A DNA stretch of 64,000 nucleotides from PFL42 sp963789825. Lineage in GTDB: Bacteria; Chloroflexota; Anaerolineae; Anaerolineales; E44-bin32. The notes below the pieces were generated by a model. The model ran no database searches, was not told the origin of the DNA, and saw nothing but the letters and a program-made list of their open reading frames with translations. This document shows positions 8,528 through 17,030 of the stretch, in pieces (position 1 is the stretch's first letter; every line of letters begins with the position of its first letter). The DNA lies in contig CAWBME010000006.1 in the NCBI GenBank assembly GCA_963789825.1, forward strand, positions 372,001 through 436,000, written 5' to 3'. A program made the translations under genes and the position numbers.

Positions 8528-8641
8528 GCCTTGGCTGCACGCCGCGGGAAGGAGTTGGTTCCTTGAGGCCCGTTGGCAACCATGGTAGCCTCGCTGTGAG
8601 GCGCGCAGAACGAACAACCGATCGGAGTTGGACGGGCATCC

Positions 8642-9484
8642 CTGGCGACACCCCTCGATCTGCCGGACCTGAAGGTCGTCCCCGTCGGCAGCCTGCACCC
8701 CCATGAGCGCTTCGATGCTTCTCGGGCGGAGCCGCTGGTGGGGCGTCTGCGCGCCGATGGCGTGCTGAAGAACCCGCCGGTTGTGCTTCCGCTGGGCCAG
8801 CGCGCCGAGAGCTTTGTCGTGCTCGACGGCGCCAACCGCACCGAAGCCTTTCGGGCGATGGGCCTGCCGCATGTGCTGGTGCAGGTGGTGCATCCGGGAG
8901 ACAACTCCGTTCGGCTGGAGACCTGGAATCACCTGCTGCGATGCATCGGGATCGAGGCGCTGATCGAGGTGTTGGTTGCCTTTCCTGAGTTGGCGCTGGT
9001 TCGATCCGATCGTGACCGTGCGACGTTCAACCTGAGCGCCGGGGCGAGCCTCGCCTACCTGTCCTTCCCCGGAGAGCGAACCCTCGAAATCGTCGGTGAG
9101 ACGGAGCCTCTGCGCTGGCGTGTTGAGAACCTGCATCGCATTGTCGAAGCCTACAAGTCACTTTGCGAGGTCGAGCGAATCAACGCCGTCACGGCCACAG
9201 GCCTGCAGGCCCTGTATCCGGACTTGGCGGCGCTAGTCGTATTCCCCCGTTTCGAACTCGAGGACGTGGTGCGGGCGGTTGCGCAGGGCGTGCTGCTGCC
9301 CGCCGGACTGACGCGCTTCCTGGTCTCGCCGCGGGCCCTGCGGGTGAACTACCCGCTGGACCGACTGGCCGCCGGTCGCGCGGTCGAGGAGAAGCAGGAG
9401 GAGCTGGAGCAGTGGCTGCGCACGATCGTCGCCACGCGGCGGGTGCGCTTCTATGGCGAGGCAACCTACCTGTTCGACGAGTAG
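8642..9484 (+). CDS. ParB-like domain protein of unknown function
   Basis: The N-terminal part reads VVPVGSLHPHERFD, then LKNPPVVLPL and VLDGANRTEAF, the fold pattern of ParB-like N-terminal domains (also found in serine kinases such as SbnI/SerK). I cannot tell whether this is a DNA-binding, CTPase or kinase member. The C-terminal half (residues 80-280) is not recognised. Start uncertain: the frame is open from 8600 and the family-like sequence begins near 8642, yet the first ATG/GTG/TTG in frame is GTG 8738, inside the domain. A rare CTG start at 8642 or an upstream single-base error are the two explanations. Confidence 0.65.
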   Translation: MATPLDLPDLKVVPVGSLHPHERFDASRAEPLVGRLRADGVLKNPPVVLPLGQRAESFVVLDGANRTEAFRAMGLPHVLVQVVHPGDNSVRLETWNHLLRCIGIEALIEVLVAFPELALVRSDRDRATFNLSAGASLAYLSFPGERTLEIVGETEPLRWRVENLHRIVEAYKSLCEVERINAVTATGLQALYPDLAALVVFPRFELEDVVRAVAQGVLLPAGLTRFLVSPRALRVNYPLDRLAAGRAVEEKQEELEQWLRTIVATRRVRFYGEATYLFDE

Positions 9485-9531
9485 CCGCCTCGACGCAAGC
9501 CCGGGCGAGGACGCTGCGAGGAGCATGGGAG

Positions 9532-9888
9532 TTGGATCTGCAGTTCTTCGAATCCGAACAGGTGCCGCTGCCGCCCGAACAAGTGCGAGTGATGAGCGCC
9601 CGGGCGGCCCCGTACCCGGACCGGCGCCGGGTCAAGGTCGCCGTGAGCCTGACGCCTTTCCTGGAGCGGCCGGACGTCGAGCTGCGCATTGCTGATTCAG
9701 CCGGCGAGACCCTCGCCGAGGCTGCCGTCATCGAGTGCGTCGAGCACGAGTTCGAACTCACGCTGCATCTGCGCCAGGCTCAGCCAACCGCCGCGCTCTG
9801 CCAGCTGCACGTGACGGTCCGCTATCCGGAACGAGCCCTCGAAGCCAGCTCCGTCGTGGAGTTCTCCCTCTCTGCACCCGCCGGTTGA
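9532..9888 (+). CDS. Small hypothetical protein, beta-rich
   Basis: 118 residues starting at TTG 9532, with GAGGAG nine bases upstream. No domain recognised. Alternating hydrophobic residues (VKVAVSLTPFL, ELTLHLRQ, QLHVTVRY) suggest a soluble beta-sandwich. It follows the ParB-like gene by 47 bases on the same strand and may be co-transcribed with it. The frame is open far upstream, but that part overlaps the ParB-like gene in another frame. Confidence 0.55.
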   Translation: MDLQFFESEQVPLPPEQVRVMSARAAPYPDRRRVKVAVSLTPFLERPDVELRIADSAGETLAEAAVIECVEHEFELTLHLRQAQPTAALCQLHVTVRYPERALEASSVVEFSLSAPAG

Positions 9889-9927
9889 GCGGCGATCGGG
9901 GCGGTTCGCCTGAGCTGCAACTTGACC

Positions 9928-9933
9928 TATAAT
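9928..9933 (+). promoter_or_regulatory. Candidate -10 element of the STAND regulator
   Basis: GACCTATAATCGAC, a perfect TATAAT about 85 bases before the GTG start at 10017. The expected -35 position reads TTCGCC, a weak match. Confidence 0.45.
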
Positions 9934-10016
9934 CGACTCGTCGCAGGCGCGCTGCCGGCCGCGGGGATCGAAAGGCCGGCGTCGCAGATGCCTGTGGTGG
10001 GCAAGCTGGAGGGACC

Positions 10017-13000
10017 GTGCCGAGGCCGGACCCGCTCCACACGCACAGGATTACCTCCCCTTCGTTCGACCGGACGAAGCTGCACCGCGCGCGCCTGGTT
10101 GACGCCATTCTCTCCAATATCGAGCGCAAGCTGATCGTGGTGGCCGCTCCGGCCGGCTATGGCAAGACCACGCTGCTGGCGGATTTCGGCGCCCATGCGG
10201 ACATTCCAACATGCTGGATCCGGCTGACTTCAGCGGACCGCGACACGGTGCGCCTGGGAGAGGCGATATGCGCCACGATTGGGCAGCGCTTCCGGCGGTT
10301 CGCCGCTATCACCAAGCGGAGCCTGGCGGGTCAGACCGCGCCGGCGGGCATCGCGCGAGGGATCGCCGACTCCGTCAGGGAATCGATTCGTGAGCCGTTC
10401 GCGCTGCTGATCGATGATGGCCACTTGCTGAATGCATCCCAGCCTGCGCTGGACCTGCTCGACGTGCTGATTGCCGAACTGCCGGAAGAGATGACGGTGA
10501 TCGTGGCTGGGCGGGAAGTGCTCGAGGTTTCGCTTGCCAGGCTGATGGCCAACGGAGATCTGGCGGGCTTCGGGCCGCATGACCTGGCCTTCACCGCCGA
10601 TGAGTTGATGGATCTGACCCGCCTGCAAAGCGGCGATGAGCTCGGCGCAGAGCGTGCCGAGGCGCTCGATTCATTCCACGCGGGGCTGGATCACCGGCCT
10701 GCTGCTGACCGGGAGTGTCTCTGCGGCGCACGTCCGGGCTTTCACCGACGGCGGCCAGCCGATGGTGTACGACTACCTGGCTTCGGTCGTGCTTGCCCAG
10801 CAGACCGACGACCTGCGCCGGTTCATGCTGGATGCGGCCTGCCTGCCGGTCATGACGGCTGAAGCCTGTGACACGGTGTTGCGCCGGGCCGACAGCAGTG
10901 AACGTCTGCCCGGTCTCGTCCGCAAGGGCCTGTTCGTTGCCGTCAGCGAAGACCAGGTGGCGACCTATGAGTTTCACCCGCTCTTCCGGCAATTCCTGCT
11001 GGACACGGCAGAACGCGAGGACCGGCGGCGGCTGATGCGGCTGCGGTTGCGCGCTGCGGCCTACCTGGCACGTCAGGGAAGGATCGAAGAGGCGGTCGAA
11101 ACCTACCTCGAGGCAGGGGCGCGCATGCGCGCGGTGGCGTTGATGCAGAGCCATGCTCTGGCCATGGAGCGGCGGGGGCACTATCAGACGCTCGAGCAGT
11201 GGATGGCCTGGGCCGACGAATTCGATCTCAAGGTGCCCGAGGTCTATCTCCGGCTTGCCTGGCTGGCCACCGAACAGGCGAAGGAGGACCAGGCCGTGCG
11301 CCTGGCGACCAAGGGGCGCTCACTGCTGGAGAATGACCAGCCGATTGAGCTGTGGTGTCTGGCGGAGTTCACCCTGTGCACGTTGGCGATCCAGCGCGGG
11401 GATGTGGACAGCGTCAACCAGATCCTGGATGGCATTGTCGAGCGGAAGCCCAAAGACAGGCTCACTTGGATCGAAGCCAGCATTCATGAGTTTCGCGCCG
11501 CAGCAATCACGCATGCCGGAGCGGATGCCCACCTGGCCGAAGTGGAGTTGCGGCAGGCGATCGAGATCTACCGGAGCGAGGGGGACGAGTACCGCGAAGC
11601 GCGCGCGTTGACCACGCTGTTCAACTCGCTGGGCCGACAAGGCCGCAGCCTGGAAGGCGAGCCGTACATCCGCAAGGCTTTGGGGTTGCTGTCGACCAAA
11701 TACCCGGGCTCCGCGGAGCACCTCGACGCCACGAACAACTATGCCGTGGGGCTGCACGCGCGCGGGGAAGTGGAAGAGGCGATGCGCCTGCTGCAGCAGG
11801 GCTTGCGGCAAGCGCGCCGCTCGGGGAACGTCCGCGCCGAGGGTGTGATCCTCCTGAGCCAGGCAGATCTCTTCAATGACCTGGGCCTGCCGATTCAAGC
11901 GGCGGAGCTGTATGACCAAGGGATTCTGCGCTCGTCACAAGCCAAGGCGCTGTGGCTGGTTCGCTACGGATGCCTGCTGGCCTGCTCCCTCCACCGCAAG
12001 CAAGGCAGGTTGGAGACCGCCTCGGCCTGGCTCCACCGGGCGATTGCCGTTGAAAGCGGTCGCACCCTGTGGTCGGATCTTCAGGTCGAAACGGCGGCGT
12101 TGCTCAGCGCCGATGACCCGGGGCAGGCGATCCTACGCCTGCAGCCCGTGCTGGCGGAGACGGAATGGAAGCTGACCACCGCTGAGCGGGCGCGTGCGAT
12201 GTACCAGCTGCTTCGCTGCCGCTGGCTGGCCGGCGAATTGGAGCAGGCGAGAGCGGAGGCATTCTCGCTCCTCGGATGGATCACTGCGACCGGCAGTGCC
12301 CAGCCCGTCGCTGCAGAGCTGCTGGCGGATCCGGCGCTGGTGCACTTCCTGGAGTCCGATCTAGGGACCAACTCCGCTTGGAAGCAGTTGCTCTCCAGAG
12401 TCCACCTGCTCCAGTCTTTGGCGCGACGCTTCGGTTCCCCGCCGGTAGAAAGCGCCCCGCCGGACCGCTTGGTGGTGCGCACGCTCGGGAGATCCAACCT
12501 GGCGCTGGGAGGTCAGGTACTGGCCGAGCTCAAGCCGTTGGCCCGCGAGGTGCTGTTCTTCCTGGTCGATCAGCGGCGAGTCGAGCGCGATGTGCTGCTC
12601 GAGCAGTTCTGGCCCGAGCACATGCCCGGGCGTCAAGCCGCTAACCTGCACATGGCGATCTACGGACTGCGTCGGGAGCTTGGCAAAGACGCGATCGTCC
12701 TCGACGGGAGCGCCTATCAGCTCGCCCCATCGGTCAAACTGGACTACGATGCCGACTCCTTCGAGCATGTTGCCGGCCTGGCGCAGCGCTTGGCCCCCGG
12801 CGATCCCCGCCGCCTGTTCGCGCTGACCGAGGCGGTGAATACCTACGGGGGGGCGTTTCTCCCCAGTCTGTCCTCCAGTTGGGTGCAAGACCGGCGACGT
12901 GCGCTGGAAAGCCGCTATCTCGACCTGCTCGCCCTCGCCGCCGATGAGGCGCTGGTCTCCGCCCAGCCCGAAGCGGCCGCACGCTTCTTGCGCATGGCGC

Positions 13001-13179
13001 TAGATATCGATCCATTTCGTGATGATGTTCACCTGCGCTACCTCGAAGCTCTGGGAGAGCTCGGTCGTCAGAGCGAGATCGTGTCCCACTACCGCGGCTA
13101 CGTCCGCCTGCTGGCGGATGAGCTAGGCCTGGATCCCCCTGAGCCCATTCGCTCCCTCTACCAAAGACTGATCAGCTAG
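10017..13179 (+). CDS. MalT-like STAND ATPase regulator with TPRs and C-terminal BTAD domain, frameshifted
   Basis: A large transcriptional regulator of about 1050 residues. N-terminal NTPase domain with Walker A APAGYGKTTLL (residues 44-54) and Walker B-like FALLIDDGHLL; a long helical TPR-like middle; then near the end an OmpR-type winged helix (VRTLGRSNLALGG, LREVLFFLVDQRR-type) and a bacterial transcriptional activation domain ending at the stop. This matches the MalT/STAND class in which ligand and ATP release an inhibited DNA-binding domain, except that the DNA-binding part is SARP/BTAD rather than LuxR-type. One extra C at 10676-10677 (TTCC for TTC) shifts the frame; ALDSF before it joins TRGWITGLLL after it. 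Start GTG 10017 with GGAGGG upstream. The target genes are unknown. Confidence 0.88.
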
Positions 13180-13556
13180 CCCTCCGAGGGCGTCCGGCAG
13201 TTCGAACGCATGCCTGCGCCGAGCAGCGGCTTGCCGTGCGGACGTGGCACGAATCCTTCTTGCGGGCCTCAGGCATAGATCTGGCGGCGACAAGACCAGG
13301 CAGAACACATCTAGTGCGGGGCGCTTCTCGCTGGGACCGTGGTACCCGCCCGTCGTCGGACCGACTGCGGGTAACTTAGGAGGGATCGCAAATCGCGCCC
13401 TGGGCTGTGGCCATAGCCCAGGCGCTCAGACATGGGAGGACAGCATGCCAGCAACATGAAGGCGGCGGTGGGCACTAGACTCGGTTCGCGGCCCTCGAAT
13501 GAGGGTCGAAGCAGTCCGCCCCACGCGGCGGCTGATGCTTGACGGGAGGTTGGGAG
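13180..13556 (+). other. Intergenic stretch with one hairpin
   Basis: I see no convincing gene in these 377 bases. They contain an inverted repeat, GCGCCCTGGGCT (13395-13406) with AGCCCAGGCGC (13415-13425), 11 bp with one bulged C and an eight-base loop. No T-run follows it. A GGGAGGA ribosome-site look-alike at 13435-13441 leads only into a four-codon frame. Confidence 0.5.
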
Positions 13557-13562
13557 ATGCCC

Positions 13563-13841
13563 ATGCAGATACTCGATCGGCTCGTTGCACGTCTGATCAC
13601 GAACGACTTGGTTCGGGAGCGCTTTGACCGAGGCCAGCTGGCCAAGGATCTCGACGACCTCAACGCGCCACGCGAGATCCGCGAGACGCTCGAGGCGCTC
13701 TCGGCGCCGACCTGGGAGGCCTTCGTGCAGGTGGCGTATCACGGCCTGCGCGGCCTGGAACAGGCGCTCGAGGTGCCAGCCATGCCTTCGGCGCTGGAAG
13801 GATTGCAGCCGGTGCGCGTGATCGACGAACAGGTCGCCTGA
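13563..13841 (+). CDS. Small protein resembling NHLP/Os1348-type leader segments
   Basis: 92 residues, helical, with a conserved-looking block: RLVARLITNDLVRERF, then QLAKDLDDL and REIRETLEAL. This order (helix, Arg-Leu-Leu..Asp..Arg-Arg-Phe, short linker, Leu-rich helix) is like the leader part of NHLP/Os1348-type putative RiPP precursors and LigA-like small domains. The C-terminal 40 residues contain no Cys-, Ser- or Thr-rich core, and no modifying enzyme is nearby. So it may only share the small helical fold. Start ATG 13563 has GGGAG eight bases upstream; ATG 13557 is the alternative. The gene stands alone between the STAND regulator and the beta-propeller protein. Confidence 0.5.
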   Translation: MQILDRLVARLITNDLVRERFDRGQLAKDLDDLNAPREIRETLEALSAPTWEAFVQVAYHGLRGLEQALEVPAMPSALEGLQPVRVIDEQVA

Positions 13842-13916
13842 GCGGCTGCCGCGCGCGGGGAGCGCGGTCAAGCGGTTCTGCGGCCCATCCTTGCAGGTGT
13901 GGGCCGAGGGCAGGGC

Positions 13917-13922
13917 TATAAT
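13917..13922 (+). promoter_or_regulatory. Candidate -10 element of the beta-propeller gene
   Basis: GGGCTATAATGG, a perfect TATAAT about 20 bases upstream of ATG 13943. TTGCAG at 13891-13896 is the best -35 look-alike, but its 20-base spacer is too long. Confidence 0.45.
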
Positions 13923-13942
13923 GGCCGGAGGGTCGGCAGCGG

Positions 13943-15832
13943 ATGGCGGGCATGCAGCCTGCACGCGGGGATCACGAATCGCCCTTCATCGGCGCGGGGC
14001 ACGCCGCGCGACGGGGACCAGGTCCAAGGTTCCCGCGGCGCGGCTTGGCCGTGCTGTTTCCCATCGCGGGCATGCTGTGCGCGGCGACGACGATCGCCGC
14101 TGCCTTCGCCGCCAACGCCAGCGTTGCACCGAATGCCTCCCAGACGACAGCCGTTGCGAGCGCCACAGCGCAAGACGCGGCAGCAGCAACCCCCGCAGAG
14201 GCTGGGCAGCCGGATCCTTCTCCATGGGGCTCGCTCGTGCTGGATGCTCGGGAAGGTGGATGGGATCGCCTGTGGGCCTTCAGCCCGGGCGCGGCTGGGC
14301 TCGCGCCGCTCGTCTCTGGGGAGTGGAACGATCAGCAGCCAGCTGCGGCTCCAGATGGCAGCGCCATCGCCTTCGCCTCCGACCGGGACGGTGCATGGGA
14401 CATCTATGTTCTGGACCTGCCAACGGGGGCCGTTCGGCGGGTGACCGAGACGCCGGCTTACGAAGGTTGGCCGTCTTGGTCGCCGGATGGGCGCTGGCTG
14501 GCGGTCGAGTCCTATGCTGATGGCGACCTCGACATCTGGGTTCTTTCGGTCGATGGATCTTCCCCTCCGATTCAGCTGACGAACGAGGCGGGCGCTGACA
14601 CCTCGCCGGCGTGGGATCCACGCGGCCGTCGCATCGCCTTCATCTCCGACCGATCCGGCCAGCCCGATCTGTACCTGGCCGACCTCGACATCCCTGACGA
14701 GGATCGTATCCGCAACTTGACCCAGACGACTGAGGCTGCCGAGCGCGATCCGGCTTTCAGTCCGAGCGGCAATTCGCTGGCCTACGCCTCAACTGCAGAT
14801 GGGATCGACCGGTTGCTGGTGATGGATATCGCTGGCGGAACGGTCGCCGAGATCGGGCAGGGCGTGGCGCCCACCTGGTCACCCGACGGCCGAATGGTGG
14901 CAGCCAGCATTCGCGCCGCGAACCGCGCCTGGTCCGCTTTCTACCCGGTAGAGCCGGGAGGGGAATGCCGCCAGCCCTTCCCTCGATCGCCGCCAGTCAG
15001 CGAGCGGCGTGGCTGCCGGATCGAGGCTGGGCTGCGGCTTCCGCAGTGCCGCCGGCGGCTCAGGTCAGCCGCCCTGCCGAGGAATCTAGCGCGGGCGGAT
15101 CTGGAAGTGCTCGGCGGGGTGCAGCCGGGAAATGCGAAGCTCTCGGAGCGCGCGGTGCTGGCTTTCTTCGGGCTGAGAGAGCGTGCTGCGACGCGTGCCG
15201 GTTGGGATTTGCTCTCCAAGCTGGCTTACGCCTTTGTGGGTGTCAACGATCCGCTTCCCCCGGGATGGGAAAACCAGAGCTGGCTGCAGACTGGCCGTGC
15301 CTTTGCCTTTGCCATTGAACCCTACCGCGCCGGGTGGGTGGAGATTGTGCGCGAGGACGTGGGATCGGAGACGTACTGGCGAGTGTACTTGCGCGCTGCG
15401 CGCCAGGACGGGAGTGCCGGGGAGCCGTTGCGCGAGAGCTCGTGGGATCTTGACGCCCGCTACCGGGGCGAAGCGCCGCTCTATGATCAGGGCGGTGCAC
15501 CCAAGCCGGCGATCCCGTCCGGCTACTACTTCGATCTAACTTCGCTGGCCGCGGACTTCGGGTTCGAGCGCCTGCCGGCCCTCTCCAACTGGCGCAGGTA
15601 CTACCCAGGGGCGCGCTTCAACGAGTTCGCCCTTCGCCAGGGGCTGTCTTGGGAACAGGCGATGCTCGAGTTGTACCCGCCAGCGGCGATGGCCACCCCC
15701 ACGCCATTCCGCACACCGACCCTGACACCGACGCCGACCCTGCGTCCCACCGGAACGCCTTCGTGGTGGCGGTGGCGCACGCCGACGCCCTCGCCGCTCC
15801 CCACGCTCGCACCCACGGCGACGCCACCATGA
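13943..15832 (+). CDS. Membrane-anchored or secreted TolB-like beta-propeller (PD40) protein
   Basis: About 629 residues. An N-terminal hydrophobic segment (about residues 35-55) exports or anchors it. PD40/WD40-like repeats follow, each with the pattern SPDG(R/S).(L/I)AF.SDRDG..DIYV (for example PDGSAIAFASDRDG and SPDGRWLAVESY). The end is a Pro/Thr linker (TPTPTLRPTGTP) typical of Chloroflexota exported proteins. The part around 14957-15085 (protein about 340-380) is Arg/Pro-rich and unlike its flanks, while a neighbouring frame reads IAASQRAAWLPDRGW; two compensating single-base errors are likely there. Its stop overlaps the start of the next gene (ATGA), so the two are co-transcribed. Role unknown, probably envelope sensing or binding. 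Confidence 0.75.
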   Translation: MAGMQPARGDHESPFIGAGHAARRGPGPRFPRRGLAVLFPIAGMLCAATTIAAAFAANASVAPNASQTTAVASATAQDAAAATPAEAGQPDPSPWGSLVLDAREGGWDRLWAFSPGAAGLAPLVSGEWNDQQPAAAPDGSAIAFASDRDGAWDIYVLDLPTGAVRRVTETPAYEGWPSWSPDGRWLAVESYADGDLDIWVLSVDGSSPPIQLTNEAGADTSPAWDPRGRRIAFISDRSGQPDLYLADLDIPDEDRIRNLTQTTEAAERDPAFSPSGNSLAYASTADGIDRLLVMDIAGGTVAEIGQGVAPTWSPDGRMVAASIRAANRAWSAFYPVEPGGECRQPFPRSPPVSERRGCRIEAGLRLPQCRRRLRSAALPRNLARADLEVLGGVQPGNAKLSERAVLAFFGLRERAATRAGWDLLSKLAYAFVGVNDPLPPGWENQSWLQTGRAFAFAIEPYRAGWVEIVREDVGSETYWRVYLRAARQDGSAGEPLRESSWDLDARYRGEAPLYDQGGAPKPAIPSGYYFDLTSLAADFGFERLPALSNWRRYYPGARFNEFALRQGLSWEQAMLELYPPAAMATPTPFRTPTLTPTPTLRPTGTPSWWRWRTPTPSPLPTLAPTATPP

Positions 15833-16925
15833 AGCGGGGCGGCCTGAGGCATCTCCCATGCCTGGCGCTCCTGAGCGGCTTTGCCGCGGCGGGTTGCGCC
15901 CCCGCGCCGACCCTGCCGCCAATGGCTCCGACAGCCCAAGCCACGCTTGGGGCCACCCAGGCGCCCCCATCCCCAGCTGTCTGGGAGACGGTGGTCGCCG
16001 CAACGCCAAATGCCTCGGCGCCCACGCCGCTGCCGCTCGAGTTCTCCGCCTTCGCCTTGGACCCGATCTCCGCTTGGCGACCTCCGCCGTATCCCGTGCC
16101 GCTCGCGATGCGGCCCGATGATCACTACTATTTCCTGCGGCCGATCCCCTCCGGGTCGGTCAACTGGGCGCACCCCACCTACCGCTACGGGAGCACCTAC
16201 TTCGGCGAGGAGAGCATCCACACCGGCGTGGACCTGGGCGCGGAGCACGGGACGCCCGTAATGGCCGCCGCCGACGGGGAAGTCGTCTGGGTTGGCTATG
16301 GGATCTATCGCGGCGTGGAAGATCCGACCGACCCCTACGGCCTGGCGGTCTCGATCCAGCACGACTTCGGCTACGAAGGGGAAGCGCTCTACACGGTCTA
16401 TGGACACCTGAGTGAGACCAACGTATGGGTCGGCCAACGAGTGGCGGCGGGGGAAGTGATCGGCGCCGTCGGCCGAACCGGGAGGGCCTCGGGGAACCAC
16501 CTTCACTTTGAGGTGCGGATCGCCAAGAACCGCTATTTCGAGTCCCAGGAATCCCGAGCTGTGGATGGCGCCGCCGGACGGGTGGGGCGTTCTGGCCGGG
16601 CGGGTGATGGATTCCTGGGGGAGACCCCTCGCCGAAGTGCGCCTGGAAATCGAATCGCTTGAGACCGGCTTACGCCGCGAAGTGTACACGTACGCCAACG
16701 AGACCATTCATCCTGACGATGTGTACAAGGAAAACTTCGTAATCAGTGACCTGCCGAGCGGACCGTACGAGATCCGTTATGACTACGCCGGCAAACGCCA
16801 TCGGATGCAGCTCATGGTCGACCCAGGCATGACGAACCTCCGTGACGTTTCGGGGATGGCGAGGGTTCCTCGGCGAGACCGAGCCCGCTGCGCCGGCGCT
16901 CGACCTCTCGTTCTCCGGCCCGTGA
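15829..16925 (+). CDS. M23 (LytM) peptidase lipoprotein with C-terminal CarboxypepD-like domain, two frameshifts
   Basis: Begins MKRGGLRHLPCLALL with a lipobox AAAGC, so it should be a lipoprotein. The M23 zinc-peptidase domain carries HTGVDLG, VYGHLS and GNHLHFEVR, supplying the metal-binding His/Asp/His set; such enzymes cut peptidoglycan cross-links. After a CCC run at 16544-16546 (one C too many) the frame shifts to RNPELWMAPPDGW, and a carboxypeptidase-regulatory-like beta domain (LAGRVMDSWGRPLAEVRLEI) follows. A second extra C at 16840-16841 moves the end to VTFRGWRGFLGE and the stop at 16923-16925. ATG 15829 overlaps the previous stop codon. An upstream frame extension over the Thr/Pro linker is a shadow. 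Confidence 0.85.
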
Positions 16926-17030
16926 TCTGCCCCAATCGGCTGTCTGTCGTCGAGGCGGCGCGGAGGCGATTCACCACGTCGTCGCTCATGGCTCGCACGG
17001 TCCGTCGAGCGTTCTGGGACGGAGCTTCCC

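Noticed and set aside
8246..9136. Minus-strand open frame of 296 residues
   Set aside because: Overlaps the M20 N-terminus and the ParB-like gene; Arg/Gln-rich with no motifs or ribosome site.
15601..16707. A 368-residue minus-strand open frame
   Set aside because: It opposes the M23 lipoprotein, whose motifs are convincing on the plus strand.
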